A stretch of DNA of 64,000 nt from Rhodoblastus sp963710275 (GTDB taxonomy: Bacteria; Pseudomonadota; Alphaproteobacteria; Rhizobiales; Beijerinckiaceae). Of the stretch, positions 32,550 to 42,576 are shown one piece after another; the stretch's first letter is position 1; each line of letters opens with the position of its first letter. The DNA lies in NCBI GenBank assembly GCA_963710275.1, contig CAVPZS010000011.1, forward strand, positions 30,276-94,275. The letters are read 5' to 3'. The notes under the pieces were generated by a model. That model ran no database searches and was not told where the DNA came from. It saw only the letters and a program-made list of their open reading frames with translations. The translations under genes and the position numbers were made by a program.

Positions 32550-34330
32550 ACAACCTTGATCTCGGCATCATTGGCAATTGCGCCGTCGCGGCGTTGATTG
32601 ACCAGGACGCGCGGGTCGTCTGGTATTGCCTGCCCCGTTTTGATGGCGACCCGGTTTTCCATGCCTTGCTGGGAGCGCCTGCAGAAGCGCCGGACGATGG
32701 CCTTTTCGCGATCGACCTCGAAGATCGCATTCATAGCGAGCAACGTTACGTCGAGAATACCGCGGTGCTTGAGACGGAATTGCACGGGAAGCAGGGATCC
32801 CTTCGGATTACGGATTTCGCTCCGCGCCTGTTTTGGCGCGACCGCCTGTTCTATCCGCAGATGATCGTGCGTCGCCTCACGCCAATATCAGGCAGTCCCC
32901 GCATAAAAATTCGGCTGCGCCCGCGTTTCGACTATGGCGCCACCGCTCCGGTCCGCACCTACGGCTCACACCATATCCGCTACATCGGCCCAAGCACGAC
33001 AATGCGCCTGACAACCGACGCGCCGATCGATTTCATTCGCGATGAAACCTTTTTCAATCTGCGCGGCCAGGTCGACCTCATTCTTGGTCCCGACGAAACG
33101 CTGCAAGAGGGCGTCGCGGAAACGGCGGCAAGATTGGAGGAGCGCACGCGGGATTACTGGCGGAACTGGACGCATCGGCTGGCGATACCCTTTGAATGGC
33201 AGGATTCGGTCATCCGAGCGGCGATGACGCTCAAGCTTTGCACTTATGAACCGACCGGCGCCATCGTCGCCGCGCTGACCACGAGCATCCCGGAGGGGCC
33301 TGGCACCCAGCGCAACTGGGATTATCGTTTTTGCTGGCTGCGCGACTCCTATTTTGTCGTCCGTGCACTGAACCGCCTCGCCGCCGTGCGAAAAATGGAG
33401 AATTACTTTCGCTGGCTGATGAACGTCGTCGCCTCGCTGAATGAGACGGATATTCAGCCGGTCTATGGGATCGGCCTGGAAAGGGACCTTTCGGAGCGGA
33501 TCATTCCAGGCCTTCCCGGCTATCGCGGCATGGGACCGGTTCGAGTCGGAAACCAGGCCTACGAGCATTTGCAGCACGACAATTGCGGCAACGTAATCCT
33601 CGGCGTCGCGCAGATGTTTCTCGACCGGCGCCTGCTATCGCCGCCGGGCCAAGCGGAATTCCTGCGCCTCGAACAATTGGGCCGCAAGGCGATGCAACTC
33701 TATGACAAGCCTGACGCGGGCATGTGGGAATATCGCACGCGCGCCAGCGTCCACACCACATCGAGCCTGATGTGCTGGGCGGCGGCCGATCGTTTGGCGC
33801 GGATCGCCGGACATATCGGCGAGGCGCAGCGCGCGCAGGATTGGCGCGCCGACGCCGACCACATCAAGGAGGTCATCCTCGAATGCGCCTGGTCGAACAA
33901 GCGACAGGCTTTCGTTGACTCCTTCGACGGGGAATATCTCGACGCCGGCGTGTTGCTGATGACCGAGGTCGGCTTCATTGACGCGAGTGACCCACGCATG
34001 GCGTCGACCATAAAACAATTGGAGCGGGTCCTCGGGCGTGGTCCGCATATGATGCGCTATGAGGCGGCCGACGATTTCGGCATGCCCGGAACCGCGTTCA
34101 ATACGTGCTCTTTCTGGCGCATCGACGCGTTAGCGCGCATGGGCCGCGTCGAGGAGGCCCGCGAATATTTTGAAGAGCTGCTCAAGCATCGCAACCGGCT
34201 TGGCCTCATGTCCGAGGACGTCGATCCAGGAACCGGCGAAATGTGGGGCAATTATCCGCAAACCTATTCAATGGTCGGCATCGTCAATTGCGCCATGCGC
34301 CTTACGCGCTCCTGGGAGTCAGTCACATGA
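32546..34330 (+). CDS. GH15 family glucoamylase/trehalase-like hydrolase
   Basis: This 594-residue protein is a GH15 enzyme. The N-terminal beta-sandwich part starts LGIIGNCAVAALIDQDARVVWYCLPRFDGDPVF. The (alpha/alpha)6 barrel contains RNWDYRFCWLRDSYFVVRAL and the C-terminal GTAFNTCSFWRIDALARMGR segment. Family members hydrolyse alpha-glucosidic bonds of starch, isomaltose or trehalose. Between otsB and otsA, with ATGA overlaps on both sides, trehalose or a related glucan is the likely substrate, giving one operon for both synthesis and breakdown. Confidence 0.92.
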   Translation: MNNLDLGIIGNCAVAALIDQDARVVWYCLPRFDGDPVFHALLGAPAEAPDDGLFAIDLEDRIHSEQRYVENTAVLETELHGKQGSLRITDFAPRLFWRDRLFYPQMIVRRLTPISGSPRIKIRLRPRFDYGATAPVRTYGSHHIRYIGPSTTMRLTTDAPIDFIRDETFFNLRGQVDLILGPDETLQEGVAETAARLEERTRDYWRNWTHRLAIPFEWQDSVIRAAMTLKLCTYEPTGAIVAALTTSIPEGPGTQRNWDYRFCWLRDSYFVVRALNRLAAVRKMENYFRWLMNVVASLNETDIQPVYGIGLERDLSERIIPGLPGYRGMGPVRVGNQAYEHLQHDNCGNVILGVAQMFLDRRLLSPPGQAEFLRLEQLGRKAMQLYDKPDAGMWEYRTRASVHTTSSLMCWAAADRLARIAGHIGEAQRAQDWRADADHIKEVILECAWSNKRQAFVDSFDGEYLDAGVLLMTEVGFIDASDPRMASTIKQLERVLGRGPHMMRYEAADDFGMPGTAFNTCSFWRIDALARMGRVEEAREYFEELLKHRNRLGLMSEDVDPGTGEMWGNYPQTYSMVGIVNCAMRLTRSWESVT

Positions 34331-35775
34331 CACGGCTCGTCATCGTCTCCAATCGCGTCGCCGATCCCGGCGCCGGTCAAGCGTCCGGCGGGCTGGCCGT
34401 ATGCCTCCTTGATGCAATGCGCAATCGCGGTGGGCTGTGGTTCGGCTGGAATGGCCAGCTCGTCGCTGACGAGGGCGAGATCGCTCCGTCCTGTGTCAAG
34501 CATGGTCGCTGCACGCTGATGACCATGCCGCTTACCGAACGCGACCATCGCGAGTACTACCTGGGCTTTTCGAATGAGGTCTTGTGGCCGATCCATCATT
34601 ATCGCCTCGATCTCGCCCATTTCACGCTTGAGGCCGCAGAGGGATACAGACGAGTCAACGGCCGCTTCGCCGACGTTTTAGCGCCTCATCTACGCCGCTC
34701 CGACCTCATCTGGGTGCACGACTACCATCTGATTCCGCTCGGCGCCGAACTTCGCAAGCGCGGCGTTGGCAACGAGGTTGGATTTTTCCTACATATTCCC
34801 TTCCCGCCACCCGAAGTTCTCACTGCCGTGCCGGAGTACGAGTGGCTGGTGAATTCTCTGCTCGACTACGATCTGGTCGGTTTCCAAACCGCCGCCGATC
34901 ATGCCAATTTCTGCCGTTTCGTCTATGAAATTCTCGGCGGAGAAATGATTTCCGCGGACACGTTGCGCGTCAAGGGAAAATATCTGAAAGCGGGCGTCTT
35001 TCCGGTCGGCATTGATGTCGAGTCCTTTGTCGCCATGGCGCAGGATCCAGTCGCCAGAAGAAGAATTGAGCGAACGGAGCGCCACGGCAAACAGCGAATT
35101 TATGCGATCGGCGTCGATCGCCTGGATTACAGCAAGGGCTTACCGGAAAAATTTCGCGCCTTCAGGCGGCTTCTCAACTCCTATCCCGACAACAGCAAGC
35201 CTGTGACCTTGATTCAGGTTGCGTCCCCGACCCGTGACGATCTTAAGGCCTATATCGAAATCCGCCACGAGCTTGAAGCGCTGTCGGGCAAGATCAATGG
35301 CAAGTTCGGCGACTTCGACTGGACGCCACTGCGCTACATTCATCGTCCGGTGGCGCGAGAAACCCTCGCCGTTCATTACCGCGCCAGCCGGATCTGCCTT
35401 GTCACGCCATTGCGCGACGGCATGAATCTCGTGGCGAAAGAATATATCGCCGCGCAGGACGAGACGGATCCCGGCGTCCTGATCCTGTCACGATTTGCAG
35501 GCGCCGCCGACGATCTCCAGGAGGCCTTGATCGTCAACCCCTATGACACCGACGAGGTAGCGCATGCCATGCGCCGGGCGATCGAGATGCGAAAGGATGA
35601 ACGCATCGAACGCCATCGCGTGCTCATGAAACGTGTTCGCCAGCATGACGCGTGCAACTGGATGCTGAGTTTTTTGCGCGCGTTGCGTTCGTGCCGCCGG
35701 GCGCTGCGCGCCAGACCGGTCTTTGCGACGTCTTTGGCGCTGGCGAATGTTCCAGCTAAACTCGTCGCCGGATAA
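34327..35775 (+). CDS. otsA: Trehalose-6-phosphate synthase
   Basis: This 482-residue GT20 enzyme starts TRLVIVSNRVADPG, then ASGGLAVCLLDAMRNRGGLWFGWNG. It has WVHDYHLIPLGAELRKRG and GVDRLDYSKGLPEK for substrate binding, and TPLRDGMNLVAKEYIAAQ near the C-terminus. It joins UDP-glucose (or ADP-/GDP-glucose) with glucose-6-phosphate. The ATG at 34327 overlaps the GH15 stop. It is the last gene of the trehalose unit; regulon copy 12 begins 22 bp after its stop. Confidence 0.95.
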   Translation: MTRLVIVSNRVADPGAGQASGGLAVCLLDAMRNRGGLWFGWNGQLVADEGEIAPSCVKHGRCTLMTMPLTERDHREYYLGFSNEVLWPIHHYRLDLAHFTLEAAEGYRRVNGRFADVLAPHLRRSDLIWVHDYHLIPLGAELRKRGVGNEVGFFLHIPFPPPEVLTAVPEYEWLVNSLLDYDLVGFQTAADHANFCRFVYEILGGEMISADTLRVKGKYLKAGVFPVGIDVESFVAMAQDPVARRRIERTERHGKQRIYAIGVDRLDYSKGLPEKFRAFRRLLNSYPDNSKPVTLIQVASPTRDDLKAYIEIRHELEALSGKINGKFGDFDWTPLRYIHRPVARETLAVHYRASRICLVTPLRDGMNLVAKEYIAAQDETDPGVLILSRFAGAADDLQEALIVNPYDTDEVAHAMRRAIEMRKDERIERHRVLMKRVRQHDACNWMLSFLRALRSCRRALRARPVFATSLALANVPAKLVAG

Positions 35776-35796
35776 AAGGCCATTTTGGTGCGCGCA

Positions 35797-35813
35797 TAGG
35801 TAAATTCCGAACC
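35797..35813 (+). promoter_or_regulatory. 17-bp regulon element, copy 12 (variant)
   Basis: Reads TAGGTAAATTCCGAACC and continues TGTCGTC; it departs from TGAGTA at positions 2-3 but keeps the rest. The next start (36005) is 191 bp downstream, the longest distance in the set. Confidence 0.7.
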
Positions 35814-36004
35814 TGTCGTCCCGCGCGATTTTCGCGGCTCAATGGCTCCCCGAAATGAATTTCGCACCGAGCGCAACTTGTCGCATTTCCGTCGCTTTGC
35901 GGAGAGCGCGGGCTGCGGCCCGCGTTGCGGAGATAGCGCCCGGGCCGCGCAATCCGCGTTTTGGATCGGGCGCCGCTGCGATAAAATTTGAAGGATTTTT
36001 TGAG

Positions 36005-36340
36005 ATGAGTGAACGTGGCCGAAAATTATTTGATCAATATATCCTCAGTCTTTTGGCCGACGCCGAAATTTTGAATTCGAAATTGGAAGCCGGCGTCGAG
36101 GCTTTGAAAGCCGCGGCTGAGGCCGCCGATATTCGGGTCTCTGAAATCGAGGAGGAGGTTGGAGACCTGAGCGGCGCACTCGCTAACAGGCTTGATTTAT
36201 TGGCTGTTTCCGACCTCAGGAACGCGCGGCTGGAGAGCCGGGTCTCCGACCTGAAAACCGCCGCCGACGAATCCAATTCAAGAATTTCGAAAGTCGAGGA
36301 CGAAGTCGAAAAGCTGCATGACGCCCTTGAAAAGCGTTGA
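36005..36340 (+). CDS. Small coiled-coil protein
   Basis: This 111-residue protein is almost wholly helical with two heptad-repeat stretches (about 22-60 and 72-110, the second SRISKVEDEVEKLHDALEKR). It is acidic, with no signal peptide or membrane helix, so should be a cytoplasmic oligomer. The family is not recognised. A GAAGGA Shine-Dalgarno lies 10 bp upstream of the ATG. Its own regulon element (copy 12) and that of the next gene bracket it, so it looks monocistronic. Confidence 0.65.
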   Translation: MSERGRKLFDQYILSLLADAEILNSKLEAGVEALKAAAEAADIRVSEIEEEVGDLSGALANRLDLLAVSDLRNARLESRVSDLKTAADESNSRISKVEDEVEKLHDALEKR

Positions 36341-36401
36341 CGGTTCGACGCGCTGACGACGCCGAGCCAACCGATTTCTTCGTCGCCGCGCCTGGCCGGC
36401 G

Positions 36402-36418
36402 TGAGTGTTTTCCGAACC
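36402..36418 (+). promoter_or_regulatory. 17-bp regulon element, copy 13
   Basis: Reads TGAGTGTTTTCCGAACC and continues TGTT, 79 bp upstream of the DUF883-like start at 36498. Confidence 0.8.
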
Positions 36419-36497
36419 TGTTTTCTCGGGCCAATCGCGTCACTGTGCGGTTGTCGATGACGACTTTTTTTATGGCTTGCGAGCAGCGGAGACGAAC

Positions 36498-36812
36498 ATG
36501 ACCAGGAATTCCGAGAGCGACGCCGGAGACGTGATCGTGGATCTGGCCGCGCTCCGCGCCGACGTGGCGCGTCTGGCGGAAACGATCGGGGAACTGGCGC
36601 AGCATGGGAAGCAGGCCGCCGGCCACCACTTCAACGACGCTGTCGGCGACGCCCAGGACAAAATCGCCAGTTCCGCGGCGAAAGCGCAAGTCCAGTTTCG
36701 CGCCGCTGGCGACAACCTCGAAACAAGCATCGAACGCAATCCACTGATGGCGATGGCCATCGCATTCGGGATAGGACTTTGTTTCGGCATGATCAACCGG
36801 CCGAGGATCTGA
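36498..36812 (+). CDS. DUF883/ElaB-YqjD-like membrane-anchored protein
   Basis: This 104-residue protein has a long amphipathic helix (about 15-75) followed by ERNPLMAMAIAFGIGLCFGMI, the C-terminal anchor of the DUF883 family in which the R-x-P-L/W-x-A-x-G pattern is conserved. Enteric ElaB and YqjD are stationary-phase proteins linked to ribosomes and the inner membrane. The next gene starts 6 bp later, so they form one operon that may extend into the RND pump genes. Confidence 0.82.
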   Translation: MTRNSESDAGDVIVDLAALRADVARLAETIGELAQHGKQAAGHHFNDAVGDAQDKIASSAAKAQVQFRAAGDNLETSIERNPLMAMAIAFGIGLCFGMINRPRI

Positions 36813-36818
36813 GCGGTC

Positions 36819-37277
36819 ATGATCGACAAGATACTCGCGTTGCTGGGGTCGGGCATCGAGATGCGGCGGCGCGAATTCAAGCGTCGTTGCGCGACGGACG
36901 CGCTCGCAGCACTGTTCGGGTTGGCCAGTCTGGGATTTGGCGCATTCACAGCCTATCTTCGCCTCAGCGCCTCATTTGGCGCGGCCGACGCGGCGTTTTT
37001 TCTTTGCGCGGCATCCGCAGCGATTTTTGTCGCCATTCTGGGCGCCTCGGCATGGCGGCGACGGAAAGCCCGACTGCGACCTGCCCGCATGACGCCGCCC
37101 AGCGCTGCGCCAGAAAGTCTGGCTTCGCTGTTCGAGGCGTTCCTGGCGACGGGGGCCATCGGCGACCAGAAAAGTCTTTTGGCGGCGATCCAGATCGGCC
37201 GGAGAACGACGCCTATGGACCTTGTCGTGTTAGCGCTCGTCGGCGGCTTTATCGCGTCGCGAGAATTCCGCAAATAG
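36819..37277 (+). CDS. Small inner-membrane protein
   Basis: This 152-residue protein starts with an amphipathic MIDKILALLGSGIEMRRREFKRR and has two membrane helices (about 30-50 and 57-78). A basic loop and a third, weaker hydrophobic stretch (VVLALVGGFIASREF) end it. Layout and position after a DUF883 gene resemble the holin-like YqjE pair partner, but sequence likeness is weak. It lies 6 bp after the DUF883 gene and 55 bp before the periplasmic adaptor gene. Confidence 0.6.
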   Translation: MIDKILALLGSGIEMRRREFKRRCATDALAALFGLASLGFGAFTAYLRLSASFGAADAAFFLCAASAAIFVAILGASAWRRRKARLRPARMTPPSAAPESLASLFEAFLATGAIGDQKSLLAAIQIGRRTTPMDLVVLALVGGFIASREFRK

Positions 37278-37332
37278 TCGGCCTGTATGAACTCTACCCA
37301 GCAGCGACGTCACTCGAATTGGATGGTTGGGG

Positions 37333-38622
37333 ATGAAGCTTCCAGAGTCAGGCGCGCAAGCTGAACTCAAGCCATCGTTCATCGAGGCTTTGCAGGGTCG
37401 CGAGCGCGAAAAGGAGTCTCCCGAGGACACGTTTTCGGGCGGGCCGCGACACGCGCGGCGCCACTGGCTTTTTTGGACCATTGGCGTTGTTTTCGCCGGC
37501 ATCGTCGCGTGGGGCGTCTTCCATCGCAAACCGGTCAAACCCGCCGGGCCTCAACCCGTCGCCGTTTCGACGGCCATTTCGCTGACGCAGGACGTTCCGG
37601 TCTCCATGACCGAACTGGGCGCGGCGCAGGCATGGACGAGCGACACGATCCTGGCCCAGGTCAGCGGCAACCTTCTCAGCATCGACTTCGTCGAGGGAAG
37701 CTCCGTGAAGGCTGGCCAGCTGCTTGCGCAGGTCGATCCTGCGCCTTATCAGGCGGCGCTCACAAAGGCGCAGGGGACGCTCGCGCGCGATCAGGCCTTG
37801 CTCGCCGGCGCGCGCGTCGATCTGGAGCGCTTCGCCAAGCTGCTGAAAGAAGACTCGGTCGCCAGGCAGACTTTTGACGACCAGGCCTCGCTGGTCAAAC
37901 AGGACGAGGGACTCGTCCTTCTCGACACAGGCGTTGTCGCCACCGCGCAGGTCAATCTCAACTGGTGCCGCATCACCTCCCCGATCGACGGACGCGTCGG
38001 CGTGCGCATGGCCGATGTCGGCAATTACGTCACCATGGGCGGGGCCAGCAGCACCACCGGCGACGCCACGACCGGCCCGACCGGCATCGTCATCGTCAAT
38101 CAGATCGAGCCGATCGCCTTGATTTTCGCCGTTCCGCAGGCTGACTATCAACGGTTGTCGGACGCGTCCGACAGTTTTCGCAAGCCCCTTGCCACGCAAG
38201 CGCTGAGCCAGGACACGGGGGCCTCGCTCGGCACGGGCGAATTGCGGATCGCCGACAACCGGGTCGATCCGGCGACCGGAACCGTCAAAATGAAGGCTCG
38301 GTTTGACAACAAGGGCGACCTTCTGTTGCCGGGCCAGCTCGTCAACGTGCGATTGACGCTGAAAACCCTTGCGCATGTCACCACCATTCCCGCGGCGGCG
38401 GTGAATGTCGGGCCAAACGGAACTTTCGCCTATGTGGTCGGAGCCGACCAGATCGTTTCGCTACGGCCGATCACGGTCAGCTTGACCGAGGGCGCGACGT
38501 CTGTCGTCTCTGCCGGCCTGACGCCGGGAGAAACCGTGGTCACCGACGGACAGATGACATTGAACGCCGGGTCGGTCGTCAAAATCATCGCGCCGGCTGC
38601 GAAAGCAGCGCCGGCCCCATGA
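37333..38622 (+). CDS. RND efflux periplasmic adaptor
   Basis: This 429-residue membrane fusion protein has an N-terminal anchor helix (HWLFWTIGVVFAGIVAWGVF) and a lipoyl/barrel-sandwich domain split by an alpha-hairpin (DFVEGSSVKAGQLLAQVDPAPYQAAL, then LNWCRITSPIDGRVG). Beta-barrel and membrane-proximal domains follow. It resembles MdtA-type adaptors. It links the inner-membrane pump (next gene, overlapping ATGA) to an outer-membrane channel. No TolC-like gene is present here. TTG 37327 is an alternative start. Confidence 0.92.
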   Translation: MKLPESGAQAELKPSFIEALQGREREKESPEDTFSGGPRHARRHWLFWTIGVVFAGIVAWGVFHRKPVKPAGPQPVAVSTAISLTQDVPVSMTELGAAQAWTSDTILAQVSGNLLSIDFVEGSSVKAGQLLAQVDPAPYQAALTKAQGTLARDQALLAGARVDLERFAKLLKEDSVARQTFDDQASLVKQDEGLVLLDTGVVATAQVNLNWCRITSPIDGRVGVRMADVGNYVTMGGASSTTGDATTGPTGIVIVNQIEPIALIFAVPQADYQRLSDASDSFRKPLATQALSQDTGASLGTGELRIADNRVDPATGTVKMKARFDNKGDLLLPGQLVNVRLTLKTLAHVTTIPAAAVNVGPNGTFAYVVGADQIVSLRPITVSLTEGATSVVSAGLTPGETVVTDGQMTLNAGSVVKIIAPAAKAAPAP

Positions 38623-41600
38623 GTCTCGCCAGTCCCTTCATCCATCGCCCGGTTGCGACCACGCTGATCGCAGCCGCAATGCTGCTGGTGGGGGGTGTCG
38701 GCTATATCAAGCTGCCCGTGGCGGCTTTGCCCAACGTGGACTTCCCGACCGTCCAGGTCAGCGTCGCTCTCCCCGGGGCCAGTCCGGAAACCATGGCCTC
38801 CAACGTCGCCACCCCGCTTGAGCGCCAGTTCTCGCTCATTCCCGGGATCAGCCAGATGACCTCGGTCAGTTCGCTGGGTTCGACCAGCATCACCCTGCAG
38901 TTCGAGCTGACGCAAAATATCGACACGGATTTCGAACAGATACAGGCGGCGATTACGGCGGCGAGCGCCCAGTTGCCGACCAACCTGCCGAGCGCTCCGA
39001 CGCTGCGCCAGGTCAATCCGTCGGATTCGCCGATCATGATCCTTTCGCTCAGTTCCGACGCGCTGACGCTCGCCCAGGTCGACAATTACGCCGACGTCAT
39101 CCTGTCGCAAAAAATCTCGCGAATCGCCGGGGTGGGCCTCGTCACCATCGCCGGAGAGCAAAAGCCCGCCATTCGCATCCGGCTTGATCTGCGCAGGGCC
39201 GCGGCTCTCGGCCTGCAATTCGACGATGTCCGCGCGAAAATTGTCGCCAGCACGCTCAACGCGCCAAAGGGCGCGATCAATGGGCCGCGGCAAAATCTCA
39301 CCGTCTTCGCCAACGACCAGATTCTGGACGCCGCGCATTGGAATGAGCTTGTCGTCGGCTATCACGATGGCGCCGCGATTCGGGTAAGGGATCTCGGCGG
39401 CGCCGTGCAGGGCGTGGAGAACAGCCAGATCGGCGCGTGGGCTTTTCCGGGCATGGCCGATGACGATCCATCGCTGAAAGGCGGCCAGAGCATCCTGTTG
39501 ATCATCTACAAGACGCCTGGCGCCAATGTCATTCAGACCGTAGACGCGATCACCAAGGCCTTGCCGGGCCTGCGGGCGAATATTCCGCCATCCATCGCCA
39601 TTCACGTGCTGGCGGACCGGACACAGACCGTTCGCGCTTCGGTCAAGGACGTCAAGACGACCCTGCTCATCACAATCGGGCTGGTCGTGGCGGTCATTTT
39701 CCTCTTTTTGCGCAACGTGCGCGCGACCCTCATTCCCAGCGCTGTGATTCCTCTGGCCCTGCTGGCGACCATGGCGGCAATGCTGCCGTTCGCCTACAGC
39801 CTCGACAATCTCTCGCTGATGGCCCTGACCATCGCCGTGGGTTTTGTCGTCGATGACGCCATCGTCATGGTGGAAGTGATCTGGCGGCGCATCGAGGCCG
39901 GCGAGGCCCCGCTGGAGGCGGCCCTTGCCGGCTCCAGCGAGATCAGCTTCACCATTCTGACAATCACCATCTCGCTGATCGCTGTGTTCACGCCGCTGAT
40001 GTTCATGGGCGGCGTCGTTGGCCTGCTGATGCGCGAGTTCGCCGTTACTCTCAGCGCGGCGGTGATTCTGTCGCTCGTCCTGTCGCTGACCCTGACGCCG
40101 ATGCTGTGCAGCCGTTTCTTGCGCGCCCCCCAGCCTCCGTCAAATCCTGTCACCCGAATGCTGGAAAAAGGCTTTCGCAATCTCGAAGACAATTACGCGC
40201 GCGCCCTGGACATGGTCCTGCGCCGCAAGCCGGCAACCCTGGCGGTCTTCCTGGCGACAATGATGGCGACCGTCTGGCTTTACGCCAGCGTCTCGACCGG
40301 CTTCTTCCCCCAGCAGGACACAGGCTTCCTCATGGGCGTGATGATCACGTCTCAGGACGCCTCATTCGTCAAGACAAAACAGAAGCTGCAGGATGTCGCC
40401 AAGGTCGTGGGCGCGGATCCGGCGGTCGCCAGCGTCGCCATGTTCATCGGCTCGTCAAGCGTCAACCAGGCCCATCTCAGCATATCCCTCAAACCCAAGG
40501 AAAACGGACGCAGCGTCACGGCCGACCAGGTGATCGCGAGACTTCGTCCGAGGCTGGCCGGGCTCGTTGGCGTGCAAACCTTTCTTCAGGCGGCGCAGGA
40601 CATCAATGTTGGCGGCCGCGCCGGACAGGCGCAATACCAATACACACTGTCGGATCCCGGCTTGACGGAATTGAACGCCTGGGCGCCGAGGCTGCTTGCG
40701 GCCCTGAAGACCGCGCCGGAACTGACCGACGTCAGCTCCGACCAGCAATCGCAAGGGCTCGCAGTCAACTTGACAATCGACCGCGACGCCGCCGCGCGCT
40801 TCGGGATATCTCCAACAGACATCGACCACGCGATCTATGAAATGATTGGCCAGGATGAGATTGCCCAATATTACACGCAGCAAAACAGCTATCACGTGAT
40901 CCTGGAGGCGCCGCCAGGATTGCAGGCCACGCCTAGCCTTTTCAATTCGATCTATCTGCTCTCGCCGAGCACCGGGAAAAACGTTCCGCTGTCGCTGTTC
41001 GTAAAGGTCGACCCCACCGCGACCAGCAGCCTGACGGTCAACCATCAAGACGAATACCCGGCGGCGACGCTATCCTTCAATCTCGCGCCGGGCGTGGCGC
41101 TGAGCCAGGCGACGCAGGCGGTGCAATCCGCGCGCGAAAAACTGGGCGCGCCCGTGACCCTCAGCGGCTCCTTTCAGGGGACGGCCCAAGCCTTCCAGCA
41201 ATCGCTGGCGGGCGAACCCATCCTGATCGGCGCGGCCCTGCTGGCGGTCTATGTCATCCTCGGCGTGCTCTACGAGAGTTTCATTCACCCCCTGACCATT
41301 CTCTCCACCTTGCCCTCCGCGGGCCTCGGCGCGCTGCTGGCGCTGATCGCCGTGGGCCAGAATCTCAATGTGATCGGCATCATCGCCATCATTCTGCTGA
41401 TCGGCATCGTCAAGAAAAACGGCATTATGATCGTCGATGTCGCGCTGCGTCTCGAACACGACCAGAAGTCTCACCGGCGAGGAGGCCGTGCGCCAGGCGT
41501 CGCGCCAGCGTCTTCGGCCCATCCTGATGACCACCGCCTGCGCGGCCCTCGGCGGCGTTCCGATGATCCTGATGAATGGCACCGGCGCGGAGTTTCGCCA

Positions 41601-41754
41601 GCCGCTCGGCTATGCCATCGTCGCCGGCCTGGTCGTGTCCCAGGTCCTGACCCTGTTCACCACCCCGGTGGTTTACATCTATCTTGATCGGCTGCGTCGC
41701 CGCCGGCCAGGGCTCGCGGCGCCGCCTCAGCCACAGCCGGCCGAACAGGCCTGA
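38619..41754 (+). CDS. RND multidrug efflux pump, frameshift near the C-terminus
   Basis: About 945 residues read cleanly as an HAE1-type RND pump. Seen are the first helix (TTLIAAAMLLVGGVGYIKLP), porter domains and helix 4 with the proton-relay acids FVVDDAIVMVE. The matching second half ends FLMGIVKKNGIMIVDVALRLEHD. Near 41460 one extra base moves the frame. The other frame continues RSLTGEEAVRQASRQRLRPI, TTACAALGGVPMILMNG and the last helices, ending at 41754. With one correction the protein is about 1045 residues, normal for the family. As read it would lose the last two helices. Confidence 0.92.
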
Positions 41755-41768
41755 GTAGTTTCCGAGTT
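41752..41768 (+). promoter_or_regulatory. 17-bp regulon element, copy 14
   Basis: Reads TGAGTAGTTTCCGAGTT; its first three bases are the stop codon of the RND gene. The sigma-factor start at 41816 is only 47 bp downstream. Confidence 0.78.
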
Positions 41769-41815
41769 TGCTCCCACGATCCGCTGATGCCTAAGCTTGG
41801 AGCAGGAGTTCAGAC

Positions 41816-42391
41816 ATGCCCACTTTCAGCGCACCTGCGAGCAAGCAATTGAGAGCCGACCTCATTGCGCGAATTCCCCAATTGCGCGCCTTCGCCGTCT
41901 CCCTCTGCGGGAACGCCGACCGGGCGGACGACCTTGTCCAGGAGATTCTCGTCAGGGCCTGGGGACATATCGGCTCGTTCATCGAGGGGACCAACCTTGT
42001 CGCCTGGCTCTTCACGATCCTGCGAAATGTCTACTTTTCGCAATATCGCCAACGACGACACGAAGTTTCGGATACCGAAGGCCTTTACGCCGGCAGGCTC
42101 GCCGTGGCGCCGGGGCAGGCCATTCACATGGACATGCTCGACTTCCGGGCCGCCCTGGCGCGCTTGCCGGCCGATCAACGCGAGGCGCTGATCCTGATCT
42201 GCGCGGCAGGCAACTCCTACGAAGAGGCGGCGACGATCTGCTGTTGCGCGGTCGGCACGGTCAAAAGCCGCGTCAATCGCGGACGGCGCCGGCTCGCCCA
42301 GTTGCTGGTCGTCCAATCCGGAGCCGATTTCTGTCAGGCGGTCGAATGGACGGCGATGATGGAAACGGCTTCAAACTACGCATCGGCCTGA
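41816..42391 (+). CDS. ECF sigma factor, EcfG-like
   Basis: The 191-residue sigma-70 protein has region 2 (LRAFAVSLCGNADRADDLVQE, LVAWLFTILRNVYFSQYRQRR) and region 4 (LARLPADQREALILICAAGNSYEEAA, CAVGTVKSRVNRGRRRL). The last motif is close to C-A-V-G-T-I-K-S-R-V-N-R-A-R of EcfG, the general-stress sigma of Alphaproteobacteria. The usual neighbours nepR and phyR are absent, so it is probably an extra EcfG paralogue. Its own gene sits behind regulon copy 14, so it could extend the response to a second promoter class. Confidence 0.87.
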   Translation: MPTFSAPASKQLRADLIARIPQLRAFAVSLCGNADRADDLVQEILVRAWGHIGSFIEGTNLVAWLFTILRNVYFSQYRQRRHEVSDTEGLYAGRLAVAPGQAIHMDMLDFRAALARLPADQREALILICAAGNSYEEAATICCCAVGTVKSRVNRGRRRLAQLLVVQSGADFCQAVEWTAMMETASNYASA

Positions 42392-42524
42392 GAGAGGCTC
42401 TCCCCTCGGAATTCGATATCTCTGGCGTCGGAACGGTCATGGTCCGGGCGACCTGCATAGAGAACGTCCTGATTATCCCGCCCATGCAAGACACGACCTA
42501 ACTCGATCCGCCACGATACGCGTT

Positions 42525-42541
42525 TGAGTAGTTTCCGAACC
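42525..42541 (+). promoter_or_regulatory. 17-bp regulon element, copy 15
   Basis: Perfect consensus TGAGTAGTTTCCGAACC, 35 bp upstream of the ATG at 42577. At the usual spacing the -10 would fall near 42566 and the transcript would begin at about the ATG, so the mRNA may be leaderless. Confidence 0.82.
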
Positions 42542-42576
42542 TTTCGGCTGCGCCCGCGCCGGCGCACGATTTTCTC

